From: Promethearchaeota archaeon
Lineage (GTDB): Archaea; Asgardarchaeota; Lokiarchaeia; Sigynarchaeales; SOKP01
DNA: 14,824 bases
Reading direction: 5' to 3'
Assembly (NCBI GenBank): GCA_016839905.1
Contig: JAEOTJ010000300.1
Location: 1-14,824 of the forward strand
Shown: positions 1 to 7,386 of the stretch, piece by piece
Layout of the letters: each line of letters begins with the position of its first letter
Numbering within the stretch: position 1 is the first letter of the stretch
Made by a program: the position numbers and the translations under genes
The notes under the pieces: generated by a model
The model's input: the letters and a program-made list of their open reading frames with translations, nothing else
The model's database searches: none
What the model was told of the DNA's origin: nothing

Positions 1-1
1 T

Positions 2-91
2 AAGAAACAAGCTATATTTTTCAGAGGATATATACTTGATAATCTAAATGAGTTGAAGAAAACACAAATTTTGTCGAATGAAAACACTTAA
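2..91 (+). CDS. possible 3' end of a gene truncated by the window edge
   Basis: A plus-strand frame is open from the left edge for 29 codons and ends in TAA at 89-91. The residues look coding-like: a mixed hydrophobic/charged stretch ending in LKKTQILSNENT. In DNA this AT-rich a frame of this length can also occur by chance, and there is no neighbour inside the window to compare it with. No function can be suggested. Confidence 0.25.
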   Translation, partial: KKQAIFFRGYILDNLNELKKTQILSNENT

Positions 92-184
92 ATGATTTAT
101 TAGCTATTCTTTAATAAACATACTCTTTAAATTAAAGTAAAAAATAAATATAATCTAAGCAGAAATAATTTATTAAACTCAAAT

Positions 185-192
185 TTTAAATA
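185..192 (+). promoter_or_regulatory. putative TATA element for the Lys/Ala/Pro-tail gene
   Basis: TTTAAATA lies about 30 bases before the GTG start at 218. At normal archaeal TATA spacing (centre near -27) transcription would begin almost at the start codon, giving a leaderless or very short leader. The surrounding DNA is so AT-rich that this is only a suggestion. Confidence 0.3.
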
Positions 193-217
193 TTTTAAAA
201 AAAAGATGTGATAATCA

Positions 218-1138
218 GTGGCAAAAAAAAAAGCACCTGCTAAGAAAAAAGCACCTGCTAAGAAAAAAGCACCTACTAAGAAAAAAGCACCTGCTAAAAA
301 AAAGACAACTCCTACTAAAACGAAAGATGCTGGCTCAATGGCTCCAGATACAAAACAAATTACCTATAAAAAAATAAAAGTCAACTTGTGGCGGACCAAA
401 TTACATGGAGAAGAGCTAGGCCCCTACCAAACACTTAAATATCGAGCGAAAACGAGATTTTTTTCAAAAACGTTAGAAATAGAAGGATTAGTTGAAATCG
501 ATGAAAAAAAGAAGTACATCATCGCCTATAATAAAGACAGCTGGAAAAATGATCCAAACGAGAAAAAACGACTTATTTTGCGCCTTTTTACCATAATGGA
601 AACTGGAATCGGTGTTGAGAAGGGAGGGAATTTCGTTGCAGGGATAGAAATGAGCACCACGCACTCATTAATCCAAAGTTATGAAATTAAACATCCAGCT
701 CCCGTGTTTTTCATCCAAGTTCCAAAGATGACTTATTTAACTCGTATAGTTAGAGGTTGGAGACTAAAAGGAACGCGCTGGTCTTGGCCTTTACTTCCGG
801 AACAAAAGGATGATGAGTTTCAAATGGTTAAAGCAAAAGGAACCTTGGGTTTAGGTCGAGATTATGATATTTACATTGGAAAGAAGAAGATCGCAAGATT
901 AGACCAAGAAAAAGCGACCAAAAATGTAGAAATCGAAATATATGATGAATTCTATGCGAAGGATAAATCTTTCATAAAAACCGTCATTCTCTTTGGTACA
1001 ATATGCTTTTTCATGAAGAAGACGGAAGATTTGGTAGAAAAACTTTTTAAAGAAATGAAAGATACGGGGTCTACCCCATTCAAGCCTCCTAAGCAGGAAC
1101 TGGACCTATTCAAGAACCCCCGGCTAATGAGGAAGTAG
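218..1138 (+). CDS. hypothetical protein with N-terminal Lys/Ala/Pro repeat tail
   Basis: A 306-residue protein starting at GTG 218; the start is chosen because it takes in the whole basic tail. Residues 1-36 are repeats of the type KKKAPA, resembling histone-H1-like or other nucleic-acid-binding tails. The remaining roughly 265 residues form a globular domain without a signal peptide or clear membrane helix, although a hydrophobic stretch (VILFGTICFFM) lies near residues 255-265. The part around residues 210-270 (GRDYDIYIGKKKIARL, then EIEIYDEF, then the hydrophobic stretch) resembles the layout of LURP-one/tubby-like C-terminal folds, where strands precede a hydrophobic helix. That resemblance is my own weak pattern match. 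The likely location is cytoplasmic, with the tail binding nucleic acid, acidic protein or membrane phosphates. A T-run follows at 1177-1186. Function unknown. Confidence 0.8.
   Translation: MAKKKAPAKKKAPAKKKAPTKKKAPAKKKTTPTKTKDAGSMAPDTKQITYKKIKVNLWRTKLHGEELGPYQTLKYRAKTRFFSKTLEIEGLVEIDEKKKYIIAYNKDSWKNDPNEKKRLILRLFTIMETGIGVEKGGNFVAGIEMSTTHSLIQSYEIKHPAPVFFIQVPKMTYLTRIVRGWRLKGTRWSWPLLPEQKDDEFQMVKAKGTLGLGRDYDIYIGKKKIARLDQEKATKNVEIEIYDEFYAKDKSFIKTVILFGTICFFMKKTEDLVEKLFKEMKDTGSTPFKPPKQELDLFKNPRLMRK
233..304 (+). repeat. four tandem 18-bp units encoding the basic tail
   Basis: Four consecutive 18-base units (233-250, 251-268, 269-286, 287-304) of the form GCACCTGCTAAGAAAAAA. The first two are identical, the third differs by one base and the fourth by two near its end. 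The unit encodes a six-residue Ala-Pro-Ala-Lys-Lys-Lys repeat in frame. Near identity at third positions points to recent slippage or duplication rather than old selection on the peptide alone. Confidence 0.9.
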
Positions 1139-1176
1139 AATCCCGATCGTGGGTAATAATTTAAATGGAATAAGGA

Positions 1177-1186
1177 TTTTTTTTTT
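1177..1186 (+). terminator. T-tract terminator
   Basis: A run of ten T residues 39 bases after the stop codon of the Lys/Ala/Pro-tail gene, followed by more T-rich sequence. Archaeal RNA polymerase terminates at such oligo-T tracts without needing a hairpin. Confidence 0.5.
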
Positions 1187-1365
1187 ATTTATTTTAATCT
1201 TTTTAAGCTAAATTAATAAGTACGGCTGAAAATGCCTATAAGTTGAATGTAAATAATAAAAATAAAATGTTGTAGATAAATATTAAATAAAATGAGTGAA
1301 TTTCAAGTATTTTCTTTTTGATTAAAATTTAAAAATCATTGATTTAAAGCCGACAATAATCGTGA

Positions 1366-1560
1366 CTATATCAATTGGTTTAATGTCGGAAGAGATAGAG
1401 CGATGCTTTTTGAATGAAAATCGCCTTTTTGTCCATTTTCGATGAGAAAATTGCTGTTCTTGATCATTTTTGAATACTCTTTTCTTTCCGACAAATTTCG
1501 AGGTGATATAGATAAGATTTTTGTCGTCATTATTTTAAAGATTTTTAAATTTTGATTCAT
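1366..1560 (-). CDS. doubtful small ORF
   Basis: A 64-codon frame starting at ATG 1560, or 71 codons from GTG 1581. The predicted peptide is basic and Ser/Lys/Asn-rich with no membrane helix, cysteine motif or recognisable domain. There is no convincing Shine-Dalgarno sequence, and no TATA element at the right distance. It does fill part of an otherwise empty gap and is not a shadow of another gene, so it is recorded, but it may well be chance. Confidence 0.2.
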   Translation of the reverse strand: MNQNLKIFKIMTTKILSISPRNLSERKEYSKMIKNSNFLIENGQKGDFHSKSIALSLPTLNQLI

Positions 1561-1616
1561 TATATAGATCTTAAAATACACTCAAATAATCTTTTTTTTT
1601 TTTACGTTTAGTCAAT

Positions 1617-2390
1617 TTAGCCTAGTTTTTTCTCCTTCCATTCAATAAATCCTTTTGTTTCTTTTCCCCGGTAAATGGCATTTTTACCAGTTTCTTTATT
1701 ATATTCCTTATGTAGTGTATCATCATCAGACTTCTGTAATTTTTCTACATGTATCTGTTCTTTAATTTCATCTTCCTCTTCAATTCTTTTTATTTTCTTT
1801 AGCACCCAATAAACCCCGTGATTCCAAATCACAAAAGCCATAAATACGATAATGATCAATATGTATGCTATAAGGCCTATCCAAAAGATCCAATGTCCTA
1901 TCTGAAAAGTTAAAACCCATGCTATCCAAGCTTCACCTATTACTTCAAAAGCTACAGCAGGTAAAATAAAAATAAAGAATGCAGCTAAGAAGATATATAC
2001 TGAAGTTAATAAGAATGCGATTAAAATACGTAATGCTTGAAAGTTTTCATATTTCTTTGCAACCAATCTATCCTTAAATAAAATCTTTAATATTTTTACT
2101 TTTCCCCCTCTAAAAGCGATGTATAATAGAACAATAATGAATAAATGAAGAACAATCATGCCTGCCCATACCATTACAATCGCAGCATAACCTAAACTCA
2201 ATATTTTCTCTAACTGTCCTTGAAAAATTAGGTCAACTCCGATCGTTACCCATATCCCGGTTATAAAAATAATAGTAGCTAAAATTGTCCCATAAAAAAA
2301 GAATTTAGCAATACGAATGTCCCACGTTGAGTATTCATCATAAGGGGTGGCCTCTCTTTTAGGAGCTCTTCTTCCTGATCGTTTTGGCAT
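1617..2390 (-). CDS. four-helix integral membrane protein, unknown function
   Basis: A 257-residue membrane protein from ATG 2390. A GTG nine bases upstream (2399) would add MKT, but it sits inside GAGTGA (2396-2401), which makes a good ribosome-binding site five bases before the ATG, so I prefer the ATG. Counting from the GTG, a basic N-terminus (PKRSGRRAPKR) precedes four hydrophobic segments at about residues 33-58, 70-97, 124-155 and 166-192. A highly charged cytoplasmic tail of about 65 residues follows (IKRIEEEDEIKEQ...). The positive N-terminus and the charged C-terminus are consistent with both ends inside. No catalytic motif or family is recognised. It lies 119 bases downstream of the zinc-ribbon membrane protein on the same strand, so the two could be cotranscribed, although a TATA-like element lies between them. 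Confidence 0.8.
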   Translation of the reverse strand: MPKRSGRRAPKREATPYDEYSTWDIRIAKFFFYGTILATIIFITGIWVTIGVDLIFQGQLEKILSLGYAAIVMVWAGMIVLHLFIIVLLYIAFRGGKVKILKILFKDRLVAKKYENFQALRILIAFLLTSVYIFLAAFFIFILPAVAFEVIGEAWIAWVLTFQIGHWIFWIGLIAYILIIIVFMAFVIWNHGVYWVLKKIKRIEEEDEIKEQIHVEKLQKSDDDTLHKEYNKETGKNAIYRGKETKGFIEWKEKKLG

Positions 2391-2395
2391 TGTTT

Positions 2396-2401
2396 TCACT
2401 C
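2396..2401 (-). promoter_or_regulatory. ribosome-binding site deciding the start at 2390
   Basis: On the minus strand GAGTGA lies five bases before ATG 2390. The alternative GTG start at 2399 is embedded in this same hexamer, so both cannot serve; the spacing favours ATG. Confidence 0.45.
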
Positions 2402-2440
2402 AATTTTACTTTTTTTTTAATTAATTTTTGAAAGGTATTT

Positions 2441-2453
2441 CTTTTATTATAAG
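2441..2453 (-). promoter_or_regulatory. putative TATA element upstream of the four-helix membrane protein gene
   Basis: CTTATAATAAAAG on the minus strand lies about 55 bases before ATG 2390, predicting a leader of about 20-30 bases. A second TATA-like string (TATATAAAAAA) immediately follows the upstream gene's stop codon near 2499-2509. Neither can be confirmed in such AT-rich DNA. Confidence 0.3.
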
Positions 2454-2509
2454 TTAATATTTTGTTTTAAAATTATTGAATTTTTAATAGGATAAGAATT
2501 TTTTATATA

Positions 2510-3010
2510 CTAAAATTTTAAAGCTGTTTTGCAATAAGGACACGTGGCTACTTCTTCCTTTAATTCATGACCACAAAATGTACAAAAGATTTTTTTTTCC
2601 TCCTCTTCTTCCTCCGACTTATCCTTAGTCTCTTCAACTCTTTCAAGTACTCTTTCTCTAGGAGTAGCAGGTTCAGATTCTTCAGATTCTCCTTCTGGTT
2701 TCGTGAAAGCTTCCTTAGAAAATTTAAGTTTAGTAGAACAAGTAGGGCAAAAAAGTTTCCTTCTAATTACCTTAGTATAAATCTGCCAAGTAAGGATACC
2801 AATACCAATAGTAATTAAACTTGCGATAATGGCGAGTGGATTTAAAATAATTATCATTATTCCACTTATTATCATTGCGACTCCAAGAGTAGAAATTATG
2901 ACTATCGCGAATATAGTTTTCTCCATTTCATCTAACTCTTTCTTTGCAGGTTTTTTTATTTCTTTCTCACAATAATCGCAATATCCAAAGCGTACTTTTA
3001 ATTTACCCAT
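2510..3010 (-). CDS. zinc-ribbon membrane protein, unknown function
   Basis: A 166-residue protein from ATG 3010. It carries three CXXC pairs or groups: C11/C14 near the N-terminus, C88/C91 (CPTC) after the membrane region, and a complete C-terminal zinc ribbon with C143/C146 and C157/C160 (CTFCGHEL...CPYC). Residues about 31-78 form two closely spaced hydrophobic helices, so C11/C14 and C88/C91 both sit at the membrane edge on the same side and could share one zinc ion. A Glu/Ser/Pro-rich acidic linker (about 103-140) separates this core from the terminal ribbon. Such membrane-tethered zinc ribbons are common in Asgard and other archaea and usually lack known function. It is divergent from the methylthiotransferase gene across 86 bases and lies upstream of the four-helix membrane protein on the same strand. 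Confidence 0.82.
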   Translation of the reverse strand: MGKLKVRFGYCDYCEKEIKKPAKKELDEMEKTIFAIVIISTLGVAMIISGIMIIILNPLAIIASLITIGIGILTWQIYTKVIRRKLFCPTCSTKLKFSKEAFTKPEGESEESEPATPRERVLERVEETKDKSEEEEEEKKIFCTFCGHELKEEVATCPYCKTALKF

Positions 3011-3037
3011 TTTTTTTCATTAATAATTGAATTGGCT

Positions 3038-3050
3038 TTTTAAATATATT
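3038..3050. promoter_or_regulatory. shared TATA-like element between divergent genes
   Basis: TTTAAATATATT in the 86-bp divergent gap reads as a TATA element on both strands. Rightward it predicts a start of transcription about 27 bases before ATG 3097. Leftward it predicts one close to ATG 3010, giving a nearly leaderless transcript. Neither gene has a strong Shine-Dalgarno sequence. Confidence 0.35.
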
Positions 3051-3096
3051 GAATTCTGATTAAAAAAACTTTTTATTCTTCAAGAATTTTTGTTTA

Positions 3097-4422
3097 ATGA
3101 TTGAGTTGGAAGAGAATTCTTTCTATATTGAAACTTATGGTTGTACTTCAAATAAAGCTGATTCATATATAATTTCACAAGTTTTAACAAATTCTAAATA
3201 TACTCAAACTAACATTGATGATGCACGATTCATCATAATTAACACATGTGCCGTAAAGCAACAAACAGAAAATAAAATAAGACAGCGCTTACACGAATTA
3301 CACGAGTCAAGGGTTTTTAATCCCAATAAACATGTATTAATTGGAGGTTGCATGCCACATATCACGCCGAATTACATTAAAATCATTAAAGATATTATTC
3401 CGAGTTTTTCAGCTATTATTGACCTAAATAATATTCACGAGATTCCGGATATTATTGAAAAAGTCAAGGAGGGAAAAAAGAACTTGATCTTTTTATCAGA
3501 AAAATCTATTGATAAAGCCGAGATTCTCATAGATCATCATCCCGAAAAGATAACTGGAATACTTCCCATTTCTGAAGGCTGTCTTGGGGCCTGTACATAC
3601 TGTTGTGTTAAGAATGCGCGGGGTACATTAAGATGCTATGATCCCGAAAAAATAATTGAGAATGTAAGGTATCAACTAAAGCAAGGCATAAAGCAAATAT
3701 ATTTAACATCTCAAGATTGTAGTACTTATGAAAATAATGATATTAAACTTGCTGATTTAGTACGATCCATAGTAGAATTAGATTATGATTTCTTTTTAAG
3801 AATTGGAATGATTAATCCTCGTTTCTTAGTCGAGGACTTTCAACAAATTATTTCAATTTTTGAACTTGAGAAGGTATATCAATTTTTACACGTACCAATT
3901 CAATCTGGAAGTGATGATATCCTCAGAGAAATGGAAAGAAAGTATATTATATCAGAGATTAAGGATAAACTCGCAACATTGAGACAACAATTCCCCGATC
4001 TTACAATTTCTACTGATGTTATTTGTGGTTTTCCTGGTGAAACTGAAGAGGATTTTAAAAAAACCCTTGATTTTATCCGATTTTTAAATCCTGAAATATT
4101 GAACATATCTAAATTTACTCCACGTCCTGGAACTAAAGCAAAAGAAATGATTGAAATAAGTAGTAAAAAAATTAAAGAAAGATCAATACAGCTTTCAAAT
4201 ATATTTAGGAATAGTCTTGCTAATATTAACCAAAAATGGGAGGGTTGGAAGGGGAAAGTATTAATCCTACATAAAGGTTCCTATGCAAATCAAGCATTTG
4301 GCAGAAATTATGCATATAAAAATATCTTTATAGAAGATTATATAGGAGAATATGGAAAATTTGTTAATGTACAAATTGAAAAAATTGATGGATATAATCT
4401 ATTTGGAAAAAAAAAAAAATAA
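3097..4422 (+). CDS. tRNA (N6-threonylcarbamoyladenosine-37) methylthiotransferase, CDKAL1/e-MtaB type
   Basis: A 441-residue radical-SAM enzyme expected to convert t6A to ms2t6A at position 37 of tRNAs reading ANN codons. The N-terminal MTTase domain has its three auxiliary-cluster cysteines at C16 (ETYGCTSNKAD), C51 (NTCAVKQQTE) and C85 (GGCMPH). The radical-SAM CX3CX2C is C162/C166/C169 in ISEGCLGACTYCCVKNARG. Further conserved blocks are RIGMINP (about 235), FLHVPIQSGSD (263-273), DVICGFPGETEEDF (307-320) and SKFTPRPGT (338-346). The C-terminal 60 or so residues fit a TRAM domain. The wording of these motifs matches the archaeal/eukaryotic branch rather than bacterial MiaB or RimO. Length is normal for the family. 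It starts at ATG 3097 without a clear Shine-Dalgarno and ends in a poly-Lys codon run. It converges with the propeller protein gene eight bases away. Confidence 0.94.
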   Translation: MIELEENSFYIETYGCTSNKADSYIISQVLTNSKYTQTNIDDARFIIINTCAVKQQTENKIRQRLHELHESRVFNPNKHVLIGGCMPHITPNYIKIIKDIIPSFSAIIDLNNIHEIPDIIEKVKEGKKNLIFLSEKSIDKAEILIDHHPEKITGILPISEGCLGACTYCCVKNARGTLRCYDPEKIIENVRYQLKQGIKQIYLTSQDCSTYENNDIKLADLVRSIVELDYDFFLRIGMINPRFLVEDFQQIISIFELEKVYQFLHVPIQSGSDDILREMERKYIISEIKDKLATLRQQFPDLTISTDVICGFPGETEEDFKKTLDFIRFLNPEILNISKFTPRPGTKAKEMIEISSKKIKERSIQLSNIFRNSLANINQKWEGWKGKVLILHKGSYANQAFGRNYAYKNIFIEDYIGEYGKFVNVQIEKIDGYNLFGKKKK

Positions 4423-4429
4423 AAAAAAA
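4407..4429 (-). terminator. T-tract terminator of the propeller gene inside the neighbour's 3' end
   Basis: On the plus strand there are 13 A residues (4407-4419), a T, then 9 A residues (4421-4429). Read on the minus strand these are T9 and T13 tracts starting one base after the propeller gene's stop codon, an excellent archaeal terminator. The same bases encode the Lys tail and stop of the methylthiotransferase. Confidence 0.65.
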
Positions 4430-4430
4430 C

Positions 4431-5819
4431 TTATATCTTATTTAGTTTTCGTTTCATTATAAATGCTAATGCAACTACGCTTATTCCTGTTAGAATTAAG
4501 AAACTATTTCCGTATGGAATTGAAACCTCATCATCACTATCATCATCGTCATCATCACTTCCTGGATAGGTAAACTTTGGGTTTTTTACAATAATCATAT
4601 CAACTTGTCCAACAGGACCATTTTCAAGAAGACCCCCTAAGTAAACATTATCATCCTTATCAACGACGACAGAGAACGTGTGTAGTCCGTATGAACCAGC
4701 TCCTTGCCAACCTCCCTCAGATAATCTGTTTCCTGATGTATCATATGTTGCATACACTAAGCCATCGGGAGGATAATATACATCACACGCTACATAGATA
4801 ATGTCAGATGGTCCTACACATATATCATTTCCAGTACCACCACAAAAACCCCGATAACAAAATCCTTTCCAAGTTTTATACCAACTCATAGAGCCACCAC
4901 TAGTGTATTTTAAAACATATATATCATCTTGGTCTCCATAGCTATCTGTATGGCCCGTAAGATATATATTATTTTGAGAATCAATATCTAGAGCATTAAC
5001 AGATTCACCATCATTTCCTCCCCAAGTTCGATTCCATAAACGATTACCAGCACTATCATATTTTATAATAAAGGCATCATCATCCCATCCACCAGTATTT
5101 CTACTTCCCGCAACATATATATTATCTACGTGATCAACTTTAACACCAGCTACCATATTATAACCAGCTCCTCCATCCCAATACTTTATCCACTCAAGGT
5201 TTCCCGTGCTATTATATTTCATTAATGCTGTATTCGCAGATGCTGTAATTGGACTTGCGCCTGCAAAATATATATTTCCTAATGAATCTATATCACAAGC
5301 CACACCCATATCAGATGTATCATTATCATAAGTTTGAATCCATTCAAAATCACCTGAAGTGTTATACTGTAGAAGGGCAAAATCTGTATCTATTCCAGTG
5401 AGTTTAGTACCAGACATATAAACATAGTTTTGGTCCACAGCAACTCCAGATCCTAGTTCTTTATCTCCACTGTTATAAGTTTCATTCCATATTAAATTTC
5501 CTGAGCTATTATATTTAATCAATCTCATATCAACATCTCCAGAAGTATCATATTCAGTATACCCAACAATATAAAGATCACCAGTTATATTATCAATAGC
5601 CATCCTTGCTAAAGTATCATCATCAAGTGGAGTTCCCCAAATTCGATACCAATCCTCTGTTGCTGAAATTTTTGGATTTAATTGTATAGAATCATTATTA
5701 ATAAGTTTAATATTACTAACATCCTGATATAATATCACTAAATTAAGAAAATATAGACCTCCAATATATCCTATAATACTTAGTAGAATTATTGTTTTTT
5801 TCTTTCGATTTATATTCAT
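4431..5819 (-). CDS. membrane-anchored seven-bladed SBBP-type beta-propeller surface protein
   Basis: A 462-residue protein from ATG 5819; an upstream in-frame TTG at 5828 would add MIK but has no better support. A basic N-terminus plus a hydrophobic segment (about residues 9-31) acts as signal peptide or anchor. Seven repeats of about 45-55 residues follow, each beginning near a Trp-containing strand (WNETY, WIQTY, WNRTW), with a DxxGNIYxxG core and ending KYxSxGN. These are SBBP-like blades, and seven of them make a closed propeller. The C-terminus is an Asp-rich linker (DDDDDDSDDE), then SIPYGNSF, a membrane helix and KRKLNKI, which resembles the C-terminal sorting/anchor signals of archaeal surface proteins. 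Several Asn-X-Thr/Ser sites suggest N-glycosylation. It is expected outside the cell for binding or adhesion; the ligand is unknown. It follows the hdr operon on the same strand after a 134-base gap containing a T-rich terminator. Confidence 0.85.
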   Translation of the reverse strand: MNINRKKKTIILLSIIGYIGGLYFLNLVILYQDVSNIKLINNDSIQLNPKISATEDWYRIWGTPLDDDTLARMAIDNITGDLYIVGYTEYDTSGDVDMRLIKYNSSGNLIWNETYNSGDKELGSGVAVDQNYVYMSGTKLTGIDTDFALLQYNTSGDFEWIQTYDNDTSDMGVACDIDSLGNIYFAGASPITASANTALMKYNSTGNLEWIKYWDGGAGYNMVAGVKVDHVDNIYVAGSRNTGGWDDDAFIIKYDSAGNRLWNRTWGGNDGESVNALDIDSQNNIYLTGHTDSYGDQDDIYVLKYTSGGSMSWYKTWKGFCYRGFCGGTGNDICVGPSDIIYVACDVYYPPDGLVYATYDTSGNRLSEGGWQGAGSYGLHTFSVVVDKDDNVYLGGLLENGPVGQVDMIIVKNPKFTYPGSDDDDDDSDDEVSIPYGNSFLILTGISVVALAFIMKRKLNKI

Positions 5820-5918
5820 TTTTATCAAATTATATTAAAATTTTGTCGATTATTTTACTTTAAATCGTTATCATTAATAAAGACTAATAATAAATTTAAT
5901 CTCTTAAAATTTGATAAA

Positions 5919-5950
5919 GAAAAAAAATTAGAAAGAAAAATAAAAATTTT
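5919..5950 (-). terminator. T-rich terminator of the hdr operon
   Basis: Directly after the hdrB stop codon, the minus strand holds several T-tracts (T4 to T8) separated by one or a few bases, in the style of an archaeal intrinsic terminator. It separates the operon from the downstream propeller gene. Confidence 0.5.
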
Positions 5951-5953
5951 CTA

Positions 5954-6841
5954 TTATTTAAGACCAAGCTTTTGCAATAAAGCGGTTAATCTTGAGCGGT
6001 GAAATTTTACACCTAAATCATCAGGATTAATACCAAAAGATAGGGCTAATAATTCTGTCAAGTACAATACGGGAAATTTAAACTCTTTGTCAGCTACTTG
6101 TCCTGCCTTTTTCTGATTACCATCTAATTGTTGAAAACAAGCTGGACAAATCGCAACAAATATTTCTGCTCCTGCTTTTTGAGCACTACTGCATTTATTG
6201 GCTAATATTTGCATTGAAGGTTCTTCCTCTGCGTTTCCAACTCCCGAACCACAACAAAGTACTTCCTCTTCATAATCTACTGGTTCTGCCCCTGTAGCTG
6301 CAACTAATTCTCTTAATTTAACGGGTTTAAAAGGGTCATCTGTTTGCATTATTTCAGAAGGCCGATTATAATGACATCCTGTATGACAAGCAACTTTTAA
6401 TCCTGCCAAGTCCTTCACTACATTTTCCTTGATTTTTTCAACACCTATCTCATATAAAACCTCTACAAAATGCTTGACATTTATAGTTCCCTTGAATTCT
6501 TTTCCAATTTGACTTAAAATTTTATTTACTTTTTCTTTTTCGTGATCATCGTGTTTCAATTCTTCATTTACCGCTTTAAGAGTCTGAAAACAACCATTGC
6601 ATAGCGAAACTATGTCTTTTCCTTCAGCTTCAGCTAAAGTAAGATTTCTCGCACCCATAGCCACCCAACTTGTATGATCAACTGCATTAAATCCAACTGG
6701 ATCCGGACAGCAAGCAAAGGCAGCTTCAGAAATTTTTACTCCAAGTTTATCGAACACCTTTCGTGATGATGCTTCTAGGAAAGGAATTCGATTTCCGATA
6801 ACGCATCCCTGAAACATTTTGTATTCTTCTACTTTTGCCAT
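5954..6841 (-). CDS. hdrB: CoB-CoM heterodisulfide reductase subunit B-like (HdrB)
   Basis: A 295-residue protein with two complete CCG domains, the ligands of the two noncubane [4Fe-4S] clusters of HdrB. The first set is C13, C44/C45 and C81/C84 (QGCVIGNR, FACCPDP, LCNGCF). The second is C152 (with C156 close by), C196/C197 and C232/C235 (CHTGCH, LCCGSG, CPACF). All expected cysteines are present, so the disulfide-reducing site looks intact. In methanogens the substrate is CoM-S-S-CoB; here the natural disulfide is not known. Start ATG 6841 has AGAGGAA (6847-6853) five bases upstream. The gene is last in a three-gene minus-strand operon, 16 bases after hdrC. It is soluble and cytoplasmic, with no membrane segment. 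Length matches the family (about 290-300). Confidence 0.93.
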   Translation of the reverse strand: MAKVEEYKMFQGCVIGNRIPFLEASSRKVFDKLGVKISEAAFACCPDPVGFNAVDHTSWVAMGARNLTLAEAEGKDIVSLCNGCFQTLKAVNEELKHDDHEKEKVNKILSQIGKEFKGTINVKHFVEVLYEIGVEKIKENVVKDLAGLKVACHTGCHYNRPSEIMQTDDPFKPVKLRELVAATGAEPVDYEEEVLCCGSGVGNAEEEPSMQILANKCSSAQKAGAEIFVAICPACFQQLDGNQKKAGQVADKEFKFPVLYLTELLALSFGINPDDLGVKFHRSRLTALLQKLGLK

Positions 6842-6857
6842 TTCAATTCCTCTATTC

Positions 6858-7355
6858 TTATTTATTTATTATTTTATTTAGATTGGTTAAATTTAATAAT
6901 TTTTGAACATCCTCAATACTTGGAGGTTCTACTTTTGGAAGGCCCAATTGGTCCCTTCTTCTTTCAATAGCAGGTTGCATTGGAATGGCTTTCCCGCTAT
7001 CGTAAATCATTGAAGCTTGACCGGTATAATGGTCAGGAGCTTCTCCTCTTTTAATGCTTATATTTTTTAATACCGTAAAAACTTCGGTTAATTCTATTTT
7101 CTGCGGACATACCTCATCGCATGTATCACATACAGTACACCCCCAGATATTAAACTTATCCTCGCCATCAAATAAAAAAGCTTCAATTCCTAAAAAGGAA
7201 GCTAAGATGAGGGCTCTAGGAGCATATCTATCGGGGGTAACGCTTGCAACGGGACATACCTCCGAACAGCGATTACACTGATAACAATACTTTAAAGTAT
7301 CATGAATATTAGCATCCATGACTTTTTTTCTTAATTCATAATCTACTTGTACCAT
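6858..7355 (-). CDS. hdrC: heterodisulfide reductase subunit C-like (HdrC)
   Basis: A 165-residue ferredoxin-like protein with two classical [4Fe-4S] motifs: C24/C27/C30/C34 (CYQCNRCSEVCP) and C73/C76/C79/C83 (CTVCDTCDEVCP). In the HdrABC complex HdrC carries electrons from HdrA to HdrB, and its pairing with hdrB here supports that role. The spacing of about 49 residues between motifs and the total length fit HdrC. Start ATG 7355 is preceded by a strong Shine-Dalgarno, AGAGGAGAT (7365-7373). It lies 31 bases after the hydrogenase-small-subunit-like gene and 16 bases before hdrB, so the three are almost certainly one transcript. No HdrA is encoded in the window. Unlinked hdrA is known in some methanogens, so this alone does not exclude a normal HdrABC complex. 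Confidence 0.93.
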   Translation of the reverse strand: MVQVDYELRKKVMDANIHDTLKYCYQCNRCSEVCPVASVTPDRYAPRALILASFLGIEAFLFDGEDKFNIWGCTVCDTCDEVCPQKIELTEVFTVLKNISIKRGEAPDHYTGQASMIYDSGKAIPMQPAIERRRDQLGLPKVEPPSIEDVQKLLNLTNLNKIINK

Positions 7356-7386
7356 TTTTTTTTAATCTCCTCTTTTTTTTAAATCC

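Larger units (their letters stand above)
1139..1616. other. 478-bp AT-rich intergenic stretch between convergent genes
   Basis: This gap separates the 3' ends of the Lys/Ala/Pro-tail gene and the four-helix membrane-protein gene. It holds a T10 tract just after the first gene and another T-rich tract near 1591-1603. A 64- to 71-codon minus-strand frame at 1366-1581 is listed separately with low confidence. I see no tRNA, CRISPR or mobile-element signature. Confidence 0.6.

Noticed and set aside
1350..1389. Inverted repeat CCGACA...TGTCGG in the 1139-1616 gap, with another CCGACA near 1490
   Set aside because: The stem is only 6 bp with a 28-base loop, and nothing around it resembles a known RNA; likely chance.
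2567..2818. Phe/Ser/Arg-rich plus-strand frame opposite the zinc-ribbon gene
   Set aside because: It is opposite the Glu/Ser/Lys-rich linker of a supported gene, and the composition is what antisense reading of such codons gives.
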